From Phycisphaerales bacterium (GTDB taxonomy: Bacteria > Planctomycetota > Phycisphaerae > Sedimentisphaerales > Anaerobacaceae), in NCBI GenBank assembly GCA_003533825.1, contig DQCG01000376.1, positions 1 through 8,919 on the forward strand: a stretch of DNA of 8,919 nucleotides. Reading direction: 5' to 3'. Shown in pieces: positions 1 to 6,696 of the stretch. Under the pieces are notes generated by a model. That model searched no databases, was not told the origin of the DNA, and was given only the letters and a program-made list of their open reading frames with translations. Numbering within the stretch: the stretch's first letter is position 1; each line of letters begins with the position of its first letter. Position numbers and translations under genes: made by a program.

Positions 1-2078
1 GTGTTCCCATAGTAGAGGTAAGCCCGACCTGTCCGACCACCCCCCGCGTGTGCACCCAGGATAATGTCATCATAGCCGTCATTGTCTATATCATAGACAG
101 CAGGGTAACCCGCACCGAACTGAGAGCCTTTCTCCTGCTCTCCGGCAAAGATCTTATCCGGATTGGCATCCATGGAATTGCGGTCACTGCCCCAATAGAG
201 ATATGCACGACCTCGCCTCTCCCTGTTTCGGCCTGCTCCAATCACGATATCATCATGACCATCATTGTCAATATCGCCACAGCTAATACCGATGCCGAAC
301 CAATCCCCCTCATTCTGTCCTTCGAGGATTAAATCGGCAGTCGTGTCCATGTCCGGCCCACCATAGAACAGGTAGACTCGGCCTCGATAGTTATTGTATT
401 TATACGCTCCTATAAGTATATCGTCATATCCATCTCCATCGACATCGCCACAGACAATATTACGACCGAAATGGCTGTTCGACTCTCCGTCAAATATCAT
501 GTCTGGAACTGGGATTGTTGACTCGGCTTGTTTTCTTTCTTGAGCCAACTCCAGGAGAGTTCGGCCTGACTCGGTTTCAATAGAGCTATCAGCACCTTTA
601 TTCATGAGGAGTTCGGCGACTTTGTAGCCATGATTAACTGCGACGTACAAAGGCGTGTGACCCTGTTTGTCTTTGGTATCAATGTCGGCGCCACTGGCGA
701 TAAGCAATTCTGCTACATTTTTTTTGCCAAGCCGTGCAGCATGATGAAGAGCAGTAAATCCGGAATCATCCTTCGCATTGATATCTACGCCTTTGTCCAG
801 AAGGAGTGCGACAATATCTCCGTCAGCCGACTCGGCTGCCAAATGCAATGGTGTCCGACCCTCTTTGTCCTTCACGTTGATATCCGCCCCCTTATCCAGC
901 AGCAACTCAACAACGTCTGTGTGCCCATTTTGAGCCGCCACATGTAAAGCTGTCTGGCCGGCATCATCCTTGAAACTAATGTCGGCTCCTGCTTCTAAAA
1001 GCAACTTTACAGCTTCCGTTTTTCCTGCATCAGCTGCAAAGAATATGTTTGGCCATCCTTGTTCCGTCTTAGAATTCACATCGGCACCATTGGCAATCAG
1101 AAGGTTCATAATGTCTATAACATCCACCAAACTCTCATAGAAGTACAGGTTGTTCACTGACCAGAATAGTGGGGTAGTCCCCCATTGGTCTTTAGTGTTT
1201 ATGTCTGCGCCATGCTGAATCAGAAGTTCAACGATGTCTTTAAGGTTCATATTAACCGCATAATGCAGAGCAGGCATCGTAGTCCCTCCATTGATATCGG
1301 CACCTTTTTCAAGTAGCAATTTAACCATCTCTATGCTAAAGGTCACAGATTCCTGCAAAGGTCCCCAATCTGCCGGATAGTTTACGTTTGCTCCGTGGTC
1401 GATCAGGTATTCAGCTATTGCCGTATTGTTTACATCAACTGCCCGACCCAATGGAGGCCATTTCCCTGCATTGACATCGGCGCCTGTTTCGACAAGGAGT
1501 TTTACTTCGTCCATATTGTTTGAATCGACAGCATGCCATAATGGGGTACTATCGTTAAGCCCAAATTTTTTCAATAATAAAGGATCTCCTTCATTCTTAT
1601 TATAGACATCACCCCACTTGGCATCGATATCGGCTCCTTCTGCGATAACCAGCTTGACCTGTTCGACATCCGCCTTCTTTACCGCCTCAAAAAGTGATTT
1701 GTTCTTCTTTGCCTGTTGAACGCGCTCTATCATCTGCTTTGTTGTAGAAACTACCATACTGTCTGGAAATTCATTAATAAGTTCTTGAAATGTTGTTAAC
1801 GCGGTATCGAACTGTCTCGCCTCGAAATAAGATTGCCCGATCCAGTATTGGGCATCCTGAGCGATTTTGCTCTTCGGTGACAGACTCATTACTTTTTGGT
1901 ACTCGGTAATGGCGTCATCGTAATCGGCGGCTTTACGCAGCTCCTTTGCCTTTTCGAAGTGTTGCTCGGCTTTTGTATCTGTCTCTGAAGCAATATCGGC
2001 CAAAATCAAAGACGATATTCCGGGGACGGTTGCCAAAATCAGGCATGCTGTCAGTGCGACTAATCTCTTGTTATTCAT
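1..2078 (-). CDS. Exported TPR/ankyrin-repeat/FG-GAP propeller protein, C-terminus beyond window
   Basis: The frame stays open to the window edge, giving 692 visible codons. Residues 1-27 look like a signal peptide (MNNKRLVALTAC, then LILATVPGISSLILA). Residues 36-107 form two TPR-like helical pairs (FEKAKELRKAADYDDAITEY; AQYWIGQSYFEARQFDTALT). Residues 126-515 carry about eleven ankyrin repeats with the usual TPLHxAA and LLLxxGADIN signatures. Residues 535-690 hold three FG-GAP blades with calcium loops DVDGDGYDD (545), DIDNDGHDD (602) and DIDNDGYDD (663), as in integrin-alpha propellers; more blades probably follow. I chose ATG at 2078 because AAGGAA lies 6 nt upstream; ATG at 2084 is the alternative but abuts that site. 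It follows the anti-sigma-like gene by 12 nt, so it is probably the last or a late gene of the sigma operon. Ankyrin, TPR and propeller domains bind proteins or ligands; no enzyme motif is visible. A periplasmic or surface-exposed scaffold or sensor is my inference. The LTAC at 9-12 resembles a lipobox but is followed by more hydrophobic residues, so a lipoprotein is less likely. Confidence 0.9.
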   Translation of the reverse strand, partial: MNNKRLVALTACLILATVPGISSLILADIASETDTKAEQHFEKAKELRKAADYDDAITEYQKVMSLSPKSKIAQDAQYWIGQSYFEARQFDTALTTFQELINEFPDSMVVSTTKQMIERVQQAKKNKSLFEAVKKADVEQVKLVIAEGADIDAKWGDVYNKNEGDPLLLKKFGLNDSTPLWHAVDSNNMDEVKLLVETGADVNAGKWPPLGRAVDVNNTAIAEYLIDHGANVNYPADWGPLQESVTFSIEMVKLLLEKGADINGGTTMPALHYAVNMNLKDIVELLIQHGADINTKDQWGTTPLFWSVNNLYFYESLVDVIDIMNLLIANGADVNSKTEQGWPNIFFAADAGKTEAVKLLLEAGADISFKDDAGQTALHVAAQNGHTDVVELLLDKGADINVKDKEGRTPLHLAAESADGDIVALLLDKGVDINAKDDSGFTALHHAARLGKKNVAELLIASGADIDTKDKQGHTPLYVAVNHGYKVAELLMNKGADSSIETESGRTLLELAQERKQAESTIPVPDMIFDGESNSHFGRNIVCGDVDGDGYDDILIGAYKYNNYRGRVYLFYGGPDMDTTADLILEGQNEGDWFGIGISCGDIDNDGHDDIVIGAGRNRERRGRAYLYWGSDRNSMDANPDKIFAGEQEKGSQFGAGYPAVYDIDNDGYDDIILGAHAGGGRTGRAYLYYGN

Positions 2079-2090
2079 CTTCATTTCCTT

Positions 2091-3017
2091 TCATCTTCCG
2101 GCGCTGATAGACTGCGCCATGTTCATTAATTGTGCCATTTCGGTATTACCAACCAATACATAAGAAAGAGCATTATCCTTCCATGCCAGAATGGTCCCTC
2201 CGTTTTGCTCGGTGTTGCGATATACGGCATATTCCCTGAAATCCTGCCGTGATAGCCCTCGCTGCCCATCCAGAGATTGCTCGAACAACGATACCGAATT
2301 GATACCGTCGGTATAGAGCAGTTGCAGGGCGTCACGTCCATCAATCCCTCTGATCTGATCGAGCTCATAGCATGGATGAAGCCTTGACGGCGCTTGTAAT
2401 GCAAAACCGGCGGTTTTTCGCGCCTCGGAGAGGCTCAGTGTGTGACCATTGGAAATCACGGGGGCTTCGGACGAACTGATCTGGCGTGGGGATGAAGGTC
2501 CTCTGACTATGATGCCGGGACGCATATATTCCGGCCCATCATCAAGAAATTCATAATACAGGATGTCATGTTGGCTCACACGCATCTGTGCCTGCTCCTG
2601 TGCTGCCGAACTCTGTGAAACATGTCGAGCGACGACATCCCGGTGCTCTTTTAAATACAAGTTTATGGTAGCTGAATCATCAGTGGGAGTAATAGCAACA
2701 TCACGCCGAGCAAGAGCGATATCCCGCCGGGCCAACTCCAGCTCATCTTTCAGGTCGGTGACTTCTCTACGCAAATCGAAGGCCACCCAGGAAGTAACAA
2801 CAAGCAAAGCTGCAGCCAGGTAACCGGCCTTGCGCCAAAATGTGAACCTCCATAGTTTCGCTCCGGTAAGAATCCTCCGGGCATCTCCTTGAGAAACAGG
2901 TGAAGTGGATTTTCTGCTTGCTCTTAAAACCCCTTCCAACACTTCCCTATCAGCGTCTGCGTTGACTGTAAGATCAACTTTTTCCAATAGTCTATGTATG
3001 TCTCTTGCCTTTTTCAT
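2091..3017 (-). CDS. Single-pass membrane anti-sigma-factor-like protein
   Basis: This is a 308-residue protein whose ATG overlaps the sigma factor stop (ATGA, 4 nt), the classic translationally coupled sigma/anti-sigma layout. Residues 1-62 are cytoplasmic, charged and largely helical (MKKARDIHRLLEKVDLTVNA), the expected place for sigma binding. No HxxxCxxC zinc motif is present, so it is not a ZAS-type anti-sigma factor. Residues 64-80 are one hydrophobic segment (AGYLAAALLVVTSWVAF). Residues 83-107 are a charged heptad-rich stretch with the tandem ARRDIALARRDVAI, a probable short coiled coil. Residues about 195-305 form an extracytoplasmic domain (FALQAPSRLHPCYELDQIRG, VSLFEQ, ALSYVLVGN) that resembles the C-terminal domain of RseB/MucB-type sigma regulators. 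A sequence AAGGAG lies 11 nt before the start. The anti-sigma role is inferred from topology and position; the resemblance to RseB is by eye and needs a profile search. Confidence 0.75.
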   Translation of the reverse strand: MKKARDIHRLLEKVDLTVNADADREVLEGVLRASRKSTSPVSQGDARRILTGAKLWRFTFWRKAGYLAAALLVVTSWVAFDLRREVTDLKDELELARRDIALARRDVAITPTDDSATINLYLKEHRDVVARHVSQSSAAQEQAQMRVSQHDILYYEFLDDGPEYMRPGIIVRGPSSPRQISSSEAPVISNGHTLSLSEARKTAGFALQAPSRLHPCYELDQIRGIDGRDALQLLYTDGINSVSLFEQSLDGQRGLSRQDFREYAVYRNTEQNGGTILAWKDNALSYVLVGNTEMAQLMNMAQSISAGR

Positions 3018-3559
3018 CCTAGCATCTGCTCCTTTAATAAAACCCTGAGCTTCTCCACGGCATAGCGATATCGGCTCTGGACAGTATTGATTGAAACGTT
3101 TTGCAATTGTGAGATTGCTTTGAACTTCATACCTCCATGTACGTGCAGAAGCACAACCTCTCTCTGCTCGTACTGAATCTGTTCAATTGCGTCATTCACC
3201 TTTTGCATGTCTTCACTATATGTTACCCACTGCTGTGGAGTCCTCGCCGCAGAGGTGATGTCCTCGGCCGAATCCAGACTAACATATTGCTTACTACGAT
3301 CATCTCTAAACCTGTTACGTACGCGATTAGCCACACTTGTGGCCAGATAGGCTCTGAGATTGCCACTTACCCTTAGCCGCCTGGCGGACTGAGCAAAGGA
3401 CACAAAGACGTCCTGTACTACATCCTCAGCCAAAACCTTGTCATTAGATAGGGCATTGGCCAGTTTCAATAAGCGAGTTCTGTACTTTTCATAGATCCGA
3501 CACAGAGCATCCTCATTGCCGTTTTTGAACCGCCACAGTAGAAGTCTGTCTTCAATCAT
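3014..3559 (-). CDS. ECF-family RNA polymerase sigma-70 factor
   Basis: The product is 181 residues, normal for an extracytoplasmic-function sigma factor with only regions 2 and 4. Region 2 covers about residues 18-88, including LCRIYEKYRTRLLKLANALS, the core-binding AEDVVQDVFVSFAQ and the promoter-melting LRAYLATSVANRVRNRFRD. A variable linker with SLDSAEDITSA follows. Region 4 covers about 122-176, with EQIQYEQREVVLLHVHGG and the -35-binding helix-turn-helix FKAISQLQNVSINTVQSRYR. It would direct RNA polymerase to a small set of promoters, often including its own. I chose ATG at 3559 because TAAGGG sits 5 nt upstream; a GTG at 3565 is also in frame but directly abuts that site. The next gene overlaps by 4 nt and is the likely antagonist. 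The family call is firm; the ECF subgroup and the inducing signal cannot be read from here. Confidence 0.95.
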   Translation of the reverse strand: MIEDRLLLWRFKNGNEDALCRIYEKYRTRLLKLANALSNDKVLAEDVVQDVFVSFAQSARRLRVSGNLRAYLATSVANRVRNRFRDDRSKQYVSLDSAEDITSAARTPQQWVTYSEDMQKVNDAIEQIQYEQREVVLLHVHGGMKFKAISQLQNVSINTVQSRYRYAVEKLRVLLKEQMLG

Positions 3560-3709
3560 TAACACCCTTAGTTTTGAGATCTCGAAACTGTGTCTTCACC
3601 CTGTAATACACATATCCTTGCATTTTAGTCTAAAGAAAATGATTTTTTTCTAGCAGATAGGGGACGGATTGCCGGGCGGATCGGCAAAACCCACTTTTGG
3701 TGGTTGTTC
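3560..3709 (-). promoter_or_regulatory. Leader/promoter region of the sigma operon
   Basis: This 150-bp gap between the sigma start and the IS66 terminus must contain the native operon promoter unless the insertion removed it. Read on the minus strand, a GC-rich block (3658-3703) is followed by an A/T-rich stretch (about 3610-3657) and then the Shine-Dalgarno TAAGGG at 3565-3570. The A/T-rich part could hold -35/-10 hexamers, but I see no pair with convincing sequence and spacing. ECF promoters are also not recognisable without the cognate consensus. Because the IS66 genes read in the same direction, transcription from the element could enter the operon here; that is inference. Confidence 0.3.
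3658..3703. repeat. GC-rich stem-forming block, possible dispersed intergenic repeat
   Basis: A GC-rich patch lies in otherwise AT-rich spacer and contains a 6-bp inverted repeat, TTGCCG (3669-3674) against CGGCAA (3682-3687) with a 7-nt loop. A smaller CCAC/GTGG pair (3691-3694 and 3700-3703) lies next to it. Compact, structured, gene-free blocks like this are typical of multicopy intergenic repeats, but only one copy is present in the window. It ends 6 nt before the IS66 terminus. There is no U-run suggesting an intrinsic terminator on either strand. Confidence 0.3.
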
Positions 3710-3726
3710 GTAAGGTCCAGGGCAAG
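3710..3726 (+). repeat. IS66 terminal inverted repeat, tnpC-side end
   Basis: GTAAGGTCCAGGGCAAG matches the reverse complement of the other terminus with one mismatch at position 10 (A against C). The GTAA start is usual for IS66 ends. It defines the outer boundary of the element 43 nt beyond the tnpC stop. Confidence 0.85.
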
Positions 3727-3768
3727 AACAGCCGCCTAAGAAAATCGCCGTTGTCTCAAATCGAGCTA

Positions 3769-5343
3769 TCAGGCGACTCTTACAATCTTGGCGGTGTCAT
3801 CGCCGAGATCTGCATCGGCTTCGGCATTCAGCTTCTTCCACTCGCTCGGAAGAAGCTCGTCTATTTTGGCGGCGGGATGCGTGCTTACTCTGGTAAGGAC
3901 GTCTCTGAAATACCTGAACGGGTCGATCTCATTCAGCTTACAGCTTGCAACGAGGCTGTAAATTATCGCTGCTCTCCAGGCTCCGGCTTCACTTCCCGCA
4001 AACATATAATTCTTTCGTCCGATCACGACCATCCTTAATATCCGCTCTGAAAGATTGTTGTCAATATCCAACATCGGATCATCCACATATCTGTGAAGAG
4101 CCTCCCATTGGTTCAGCGAATAAGTTATAGCTTTGCCTATCGGGCTTTTGGGCAGCACCTGATTTTTATATTCATCCAGGACAGTTTTAATTTCTGCAAG
4201 TATCGGCCTGGCTTCTTTTTGTCTGGCCTCCAGCAGTTGTGCACTACTGTAATTTTCGTCCTTGGCTTTACGCTCAATATCATAAAGCCTGCCCCACAGA
4301 ACCAGCATACGTGCAGCTCTGACCGGATCAGTATCTAAAGCGTAGTCAAACTTCCTGCGGGCGTGAGAATTACAGCCCACCTCTGTAGCATCGGATTTTC
4401 TGAAGAACTCATCATAGCCGCTATAGGCATCGGCCTGTACATAGCCGGAATACTTACCTAAAAACTTCAAAGGCCCTTGTCTTGACCTGGTCGGCGTAAA
4501 ATCAAACACGACGTTATGCTTATCATCGACATAAACCCATAAATAGCCGTTATAAGTAGAGCCTCTACGCTTCTTGCTCTTTACCGGAATGGACGTGTCA
4601 TCGGTATTGATCTTAGGCGATTGAAGGATCTTCTCGTGCATCCTTTTGACCAAAGGCTCTAACAAATCAGCACTCTTGCCGACCCAGTCGCACATCGTAG
4701 AGACATTTATATCAACGCCATGCCTTTTAAGAATACCTTCAAGCCTGTTTAGAGGATTATGATCGCAATACTTACTTGTAATAATATGAGCTAATAACCC
4801 TTCGCCGGCTATGCCTTTGTCAATCGCCATGGGAGGCAGCTGGCCGATGGATATATGGCTTTCGCACTCCTTACAGGCATATTTGTACCGCACGTATTTC
4901 TTGACGTAAAACGATGCGGGGACATACTCGAGCTTTTCGGTTTCTTCTGAGCCTATACGTTGCTTGTCATTATTGCATACAGGGCATACTTTTTCTTCTT
5001 CCGGCGGCTCGATCTCGATTGTTTTTCTGGGCAGATCTTTTGGCAAAGGGTTCCTGCCTTTATGATTAGTGTTTCTTCTCTTTTTGACAGTTTTGGCTTT
5101 TGACGGCTTCTGCTGATCTATCTTAGACTTGACCTGGTCATACAGACTCTCAAACAACAATCTCTGAGCCGGATCAAGCTTCTCTGATTTCTTGCCGAAT
5201 AACTGTCGTTTGAGATAATACAACTGGCCATTCAAGTCGTCTATCTGGTCCAGTAACATGAGCACCATCTGCTTGAGGGTGTTGGTGTCATCCGGCAATT
5301 GTTCTATTGAAGCGCCCGTAGTGATCCTTGTTTCTACTGTCAT
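3769..5343 (-). CDS. tnpC: IS66 family transposase TnpC
   Basis: This 524-residue DDE transposase catalyses cutting and joining of the element ends. Residues 21-50 are a leucine-zipper-like coiled coil ending in the family signature LKRQLFGKKSEKL. Residues 82-105 are a basic linker. A zinc-binding pair follows at CPVC (120-123) and CKEC (157-160). The catalytic core shows the first acidic residue in INTDDTSIPV (D248 or D249), the second in YVQADAYSGY (D305), the conserved GCNSHARRKF at 323-332, and the glutamate in IDNNLSERILR (E433). The IS66 C-terminal segment follows (RKNYMFAGSEAGAWRAAIIY, then NEIDPFRYFRDVL). Length is typical and no interruption is visible. It starts at ATG 5343 without an evident Shine-Dalgarno, after a 121-nt spacer from tnpB that has no open frame of note. 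Confidence 0.95.
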   Translation of the reverse strand: MTVETRITTGASIEQLPDDTNTLKQMVLMLLDQIDDLNGQLYYLKRQLFGKKSEKLDPAQRLLFESLYDQVKSKIDQQKPSKAKTVKKRRNTNHKGRNPLPKDLPRKTIEIEPPEEEKVCPVCNNDKQRIGSEETEKLEYVPASFYVKKYVRYKYACKECESHISIGQLPPMAIDKGIAGEGLLAHIITSKYCDHNPLNRLEGILKRHGVDINVSTMCDWVGKSADLLEPLVKRMHEKILQSPKINTDDTSIPVKSKKRRGSTYNGYLWVYVDDKHNVVFDFTPTRSRQGPLKFLGKYSGYVQADAYSGYDEFFRKSDATEVGCNSHARRKFDYALDTDPVRAARMLVLWGRLYDIERKAKDENYSSAQLLEARQKEARPILAEIKTVLDEYKNQVLPKSPIGKAITYSLNQWEALHRYVDDPMLDIDNNLSERILRMVVIGRKNYMFAGSEAGAWRAAIIYSLVASCKLNEIDPFRYFRDVLTRVSTHPAAKIDELLPSEWKKLNAEADADLGDDTAKIVRVA

Positions 5344-5464
5344 TTAAGAGGAAAATATAAGAAGAATTATCATCATCCATAACGATGGTGACAGTGTAGC
5401 AAAGATGTAAGAATATGCAAGAAAAAAATCTTAAAATACATCAAATATTTTTGAGACATAGGCC
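5344..5464. other. AT-rich spacer between tnpB and tnpC
   Basis: This 121-bp stretch has no credible reading frame. It contains only a weak CCAT-AACG-ATGG hairpin near 5378 and A/T-rich runs. In many IS66 elements tnpB and tnpC are closer together, so the spacer is somewhat long. It could carry a tnpC promoter or leader, but I cannot identify hexamers. Confidence 0.35.
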
Positions 5465-5824
5465 TTATAAATATATTATGCGATTGTAACGTTTACGTTG
5501 TTTTGCATTGGATATATCTATGCCTTCAAGAATCAACGATAACTTCGTAATATCAATTTCAAGACTTGCTCTTTTAGATGGATTGGTAATTCTTTCAAAT
5601 GTTCCTTCTTCAAGCCTTTTATACCAGATGCAAAAACCTGTTCTGTCCCAGAAAAGTATTTTGCACTTGTCACCTCGCTTGTTGAAGTATACGAACAGAT
5701 GGCCGCTGAACGGGTCATAGCCCATAATGTTAGTTGCGAACATCGAGAGCTTGTTAAACCCGCAACGCATATCTGCAGGCTGAGTGTATAGGAATATTCG
5801 TACAGAGCAGGGAAGAGTCAGCAT
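5465..5824 (-). CDS. tnpB: IS66 family accessory protein TnpB (Orf2)
   Basis: The 119-residue product carries the hallmark TnpB sequence: MLTLPCSVRIFLYTQPADMR at the N-terminus, then FVYFNKRGDKCKILFWDRTG and FCIWYKRLEEGTF in the middle. TnpB is required for efficient IS66 transposition, although its biochemical role is not settled. I place the start at ATG 5824, where TnpB proteins normally begin. The frame is open back to 5911, but the extra 29 residues would lie inside tnpA and match no family extension. The chosen ATG overlaps the tnpA stop by 7 nt (ATGCTGA), indicating translational coupling. Length and motifs are those of an intact gene. Confidence 0.93.
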   Translation of the reverse strand: MLTLPCSVRIFLYTQPADMRCGFNKLSMFATNIMGYDPFSGHLFVYFNKRGDKCKILFWDRTGFCIWYKRLEEGTFERITNPSKRASLEIDITKLSLILEGIDISNAKQRKRYNRIIYL

Positions 5825-6168
5825 AAACCCGCCTGGCGTAAAACTGAAATTACATTGCTCAGTGTTTTGTTGTCTGCTGTGGAACTTATTCGCAACGTGT
5901 TGCCCGAGCAAAGCACAAGCTCTAAAGCTGCGTGATCGCTCCTAGGCAACGCGACCTCTATGAATGCCGATGGGCTCCGGGCAGTTTTTTTGTTCCGCCG
6001 TGAACAACCGCCGGCAAGTTTCTTTCGCCAGTTGTAAAAGGTTCCTTCTGACAGTCCTTCGGCTTTGCAGAATTTGCTGACCGACATGTCGCTGTCCTGC
6101 CAGATCTCGATAACCATCTGCCAAAACTGCTCCCGCTCGTCATTCGATTTTGCCTGTTTGCTGCTCAT
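5818..6168 (-). CDS. tnpA: IS66 family accessory protein TnpA (helix-turn-helix)
   Basis: The product is 116 residues. Residues 28-50 form the helix-turn-helix typical of IS66 TnpA and IS3-type OrfA proteins (MSVSKFCKAEGLSEGTFYNW, then RKKL), expected to bind element DNA. After a basic linker, residues 66-112 hold the conserved C-terminal segment (SAFIEVALP, LELVLCSGNTLRI, LSNVISVLRQAGLC). I chose ATG 6168, with GGAG 7 nt upstream; a TTG at 6174 is in frame but too close to that site. It is the first gene of the element and overlaps tnpB by 7 nt. Confidence 0.92.
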   Translation of the reverse strand: MSSKQAKSNDEREQFWQMVIEIWQDSDMSVSKFCKAEGLSEGTFYNWRKKLAGGCSRRNKKTARSPSAFIEVALPRSDHAALELVLCSGNTLRISSTADNKTLSNVISVLRQAGLC

Positions 6169-6230
6169 GATCAATCTCCAATGAAATCACGAGCAGATTA
6201 TCAACTTTTCAAAGAACGCAGCAAGATGCA

Positions 6231-6247
6231 CTTGCCCGGGACCTTAC
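6231..6247 (-). repeat. IS66 terminal inverted repeat, tnpA-side end
   Basis: Read on the minus strand this is GTAAGGTCCCGGGCAAG, the partner of the 3710-3726 terminus (16 of 17 identical). The tnpA start lies 62 nt inside. Host sequence beginning at 6248 reads directly into an ankyrin coding frame. Confidence 0.85.
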
Positions 6248-6616
6248 AATCAATATGCAAAAGGTGGTTTATTTAGTAATGGGCGTACAATGCCCTTGCA
6301 TCAAGCAATAGTCAGCACAAAGTTCTGTTTTAACGCTAAGAACACTAAAAGAGATATAGAATTAGAAAAATTCTTGTCAGAACGATTGCTGAAACTATTG
6401 ATAGAAAAAGGCGCATATATTTCAGGACGTGACGATGATGAAAAAACACCCCTTCACATGGCAGCCAAATGGAATAATGTAGTTGGCGCAAAGATGCTTA
6501 TTGAAGCAGGGGCTAAGATTATGCCCAGAGATAGCGATGGTAAAACGCCACTTGATTACGCAGAATCAGCAGAAATGATCAAGCTCCTAAAATCTCACGG
6601 AGCCAAAGAAGAATAG
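6248..6616 (+). pseudogene. 5'-truncated ankyrin-repeat protein gene abutting IS66
   Basis: The coding frame starts exactly at the IS66 boundary and runs to TAG at 6614-6616, giving 122 residues of ankyrin sequence. The first visible repeat begins NGRTMPLHQAI, before any plausible start, so the N-terminal part is missing. Two further repeats follow (LLKLLIEKGAYISGRDDDEK, TPLHMAAKWNNVVGAKMLIE) and a typical ankyrin C-terminus (GKTPLDYAESAEMIKLLKSH). An internal ATG at 6290 could start a 108-residue protein, but it falls inside an ankyrin repeat and lacks a Shine-Dalgarno. The missing 5' part is not on the other side of the IS66, where only the sigma operon leader is present. It is probably a dead remnant, perhaps of a paralog of the ankyrin gene at 1-2078, though it lies on the opposite strand. 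Confidence 0.7.
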
Positions 6617-6621
6617 CCTCT

Positions 6622-6664
6622 TGTTGCTGCCCAGCACGCGTGCGGTTATATTGAGACAGCAACA
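6622..6664. other. Long-stem inverted repeat with nested palindrome
   Basis: TGTTGCTG (6622-6629) pairs perfectly with CAGCAACA (6657-6664). Between them lies the perfect 10-bp palindrome GCACGCGTGC (6634-6643). It begins 5 nt after the ankyrin remnant stop, a position suited to a transcription end. No T-run follows on the plus strand, so a standard intrinsic terminator is doubtful. Confidence 0.35.
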
Positions 6665-6696
6665 GTGCGTAATCCAGCCCACAGAATCTCACAGAG

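Larger units (their letters stand above)
3710..6247 (-). mobile_element. IS66-family insertion sequence, complete, 2538 bp
   Basis: The element has the canonical IS66 organisation tnpA-tnpB-tnpC, all on the minus strand, with size in the usual range for the family. Both ends begin with GTAAGG, and the terminal 17 bases match at 16 positions. All three reading frames look intact and the transposase keeps its DDE residues, so the element may still be mobile. IS66 elements normally duplicate 8 bp of target, but here the left flank is GGTTGTTC and the right flank AATCAATA, which do not match. That points to a rearrangement after insertion or a chimera of two copies rather than a simple insertion. 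The left end lies 150 bp upstream of the sigma factor gene and the right end cuts an ankyrin gene. Confidence 0.9.

Noticed and set aside
48..947. Plus-strand open frames at 48-332 and 630-947
   Set aside because: They lie antisense to the ankyrin/FG-GAP gene, whose minus-strand frame is continuous with clear repeats; these are shadows.
2044..2055. Lipobox LTAC in the ankyrin protein leader
   Set aside because: The cysteine falls at residue 12 with a hydrophobic run continuing after it; a conventional signal peptide cleaved near residue 27 fits better.
3697..4038. Plus-strand open frame starting just outside the IS66 end
   Set aside because: It is antisense to tnpC and crosses the IS terminus; its residues resemble no protein.
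5825..5911. N-terminal extension of TnpB to 5911
   Set aside because: The added 29 residues overlap tnpA in another frame, while IS66 TnpB proteins start at the MLTLP segment (ATG 5824).
3691..6275. Similar CAAAAG(G)TGG motifs in opposite orientation on the two IS66 flanks as a possible duplicated target
   Set aside because: The match is short, gapped, inverted and not adjacent to the termini, so it is not a target-site duplication.
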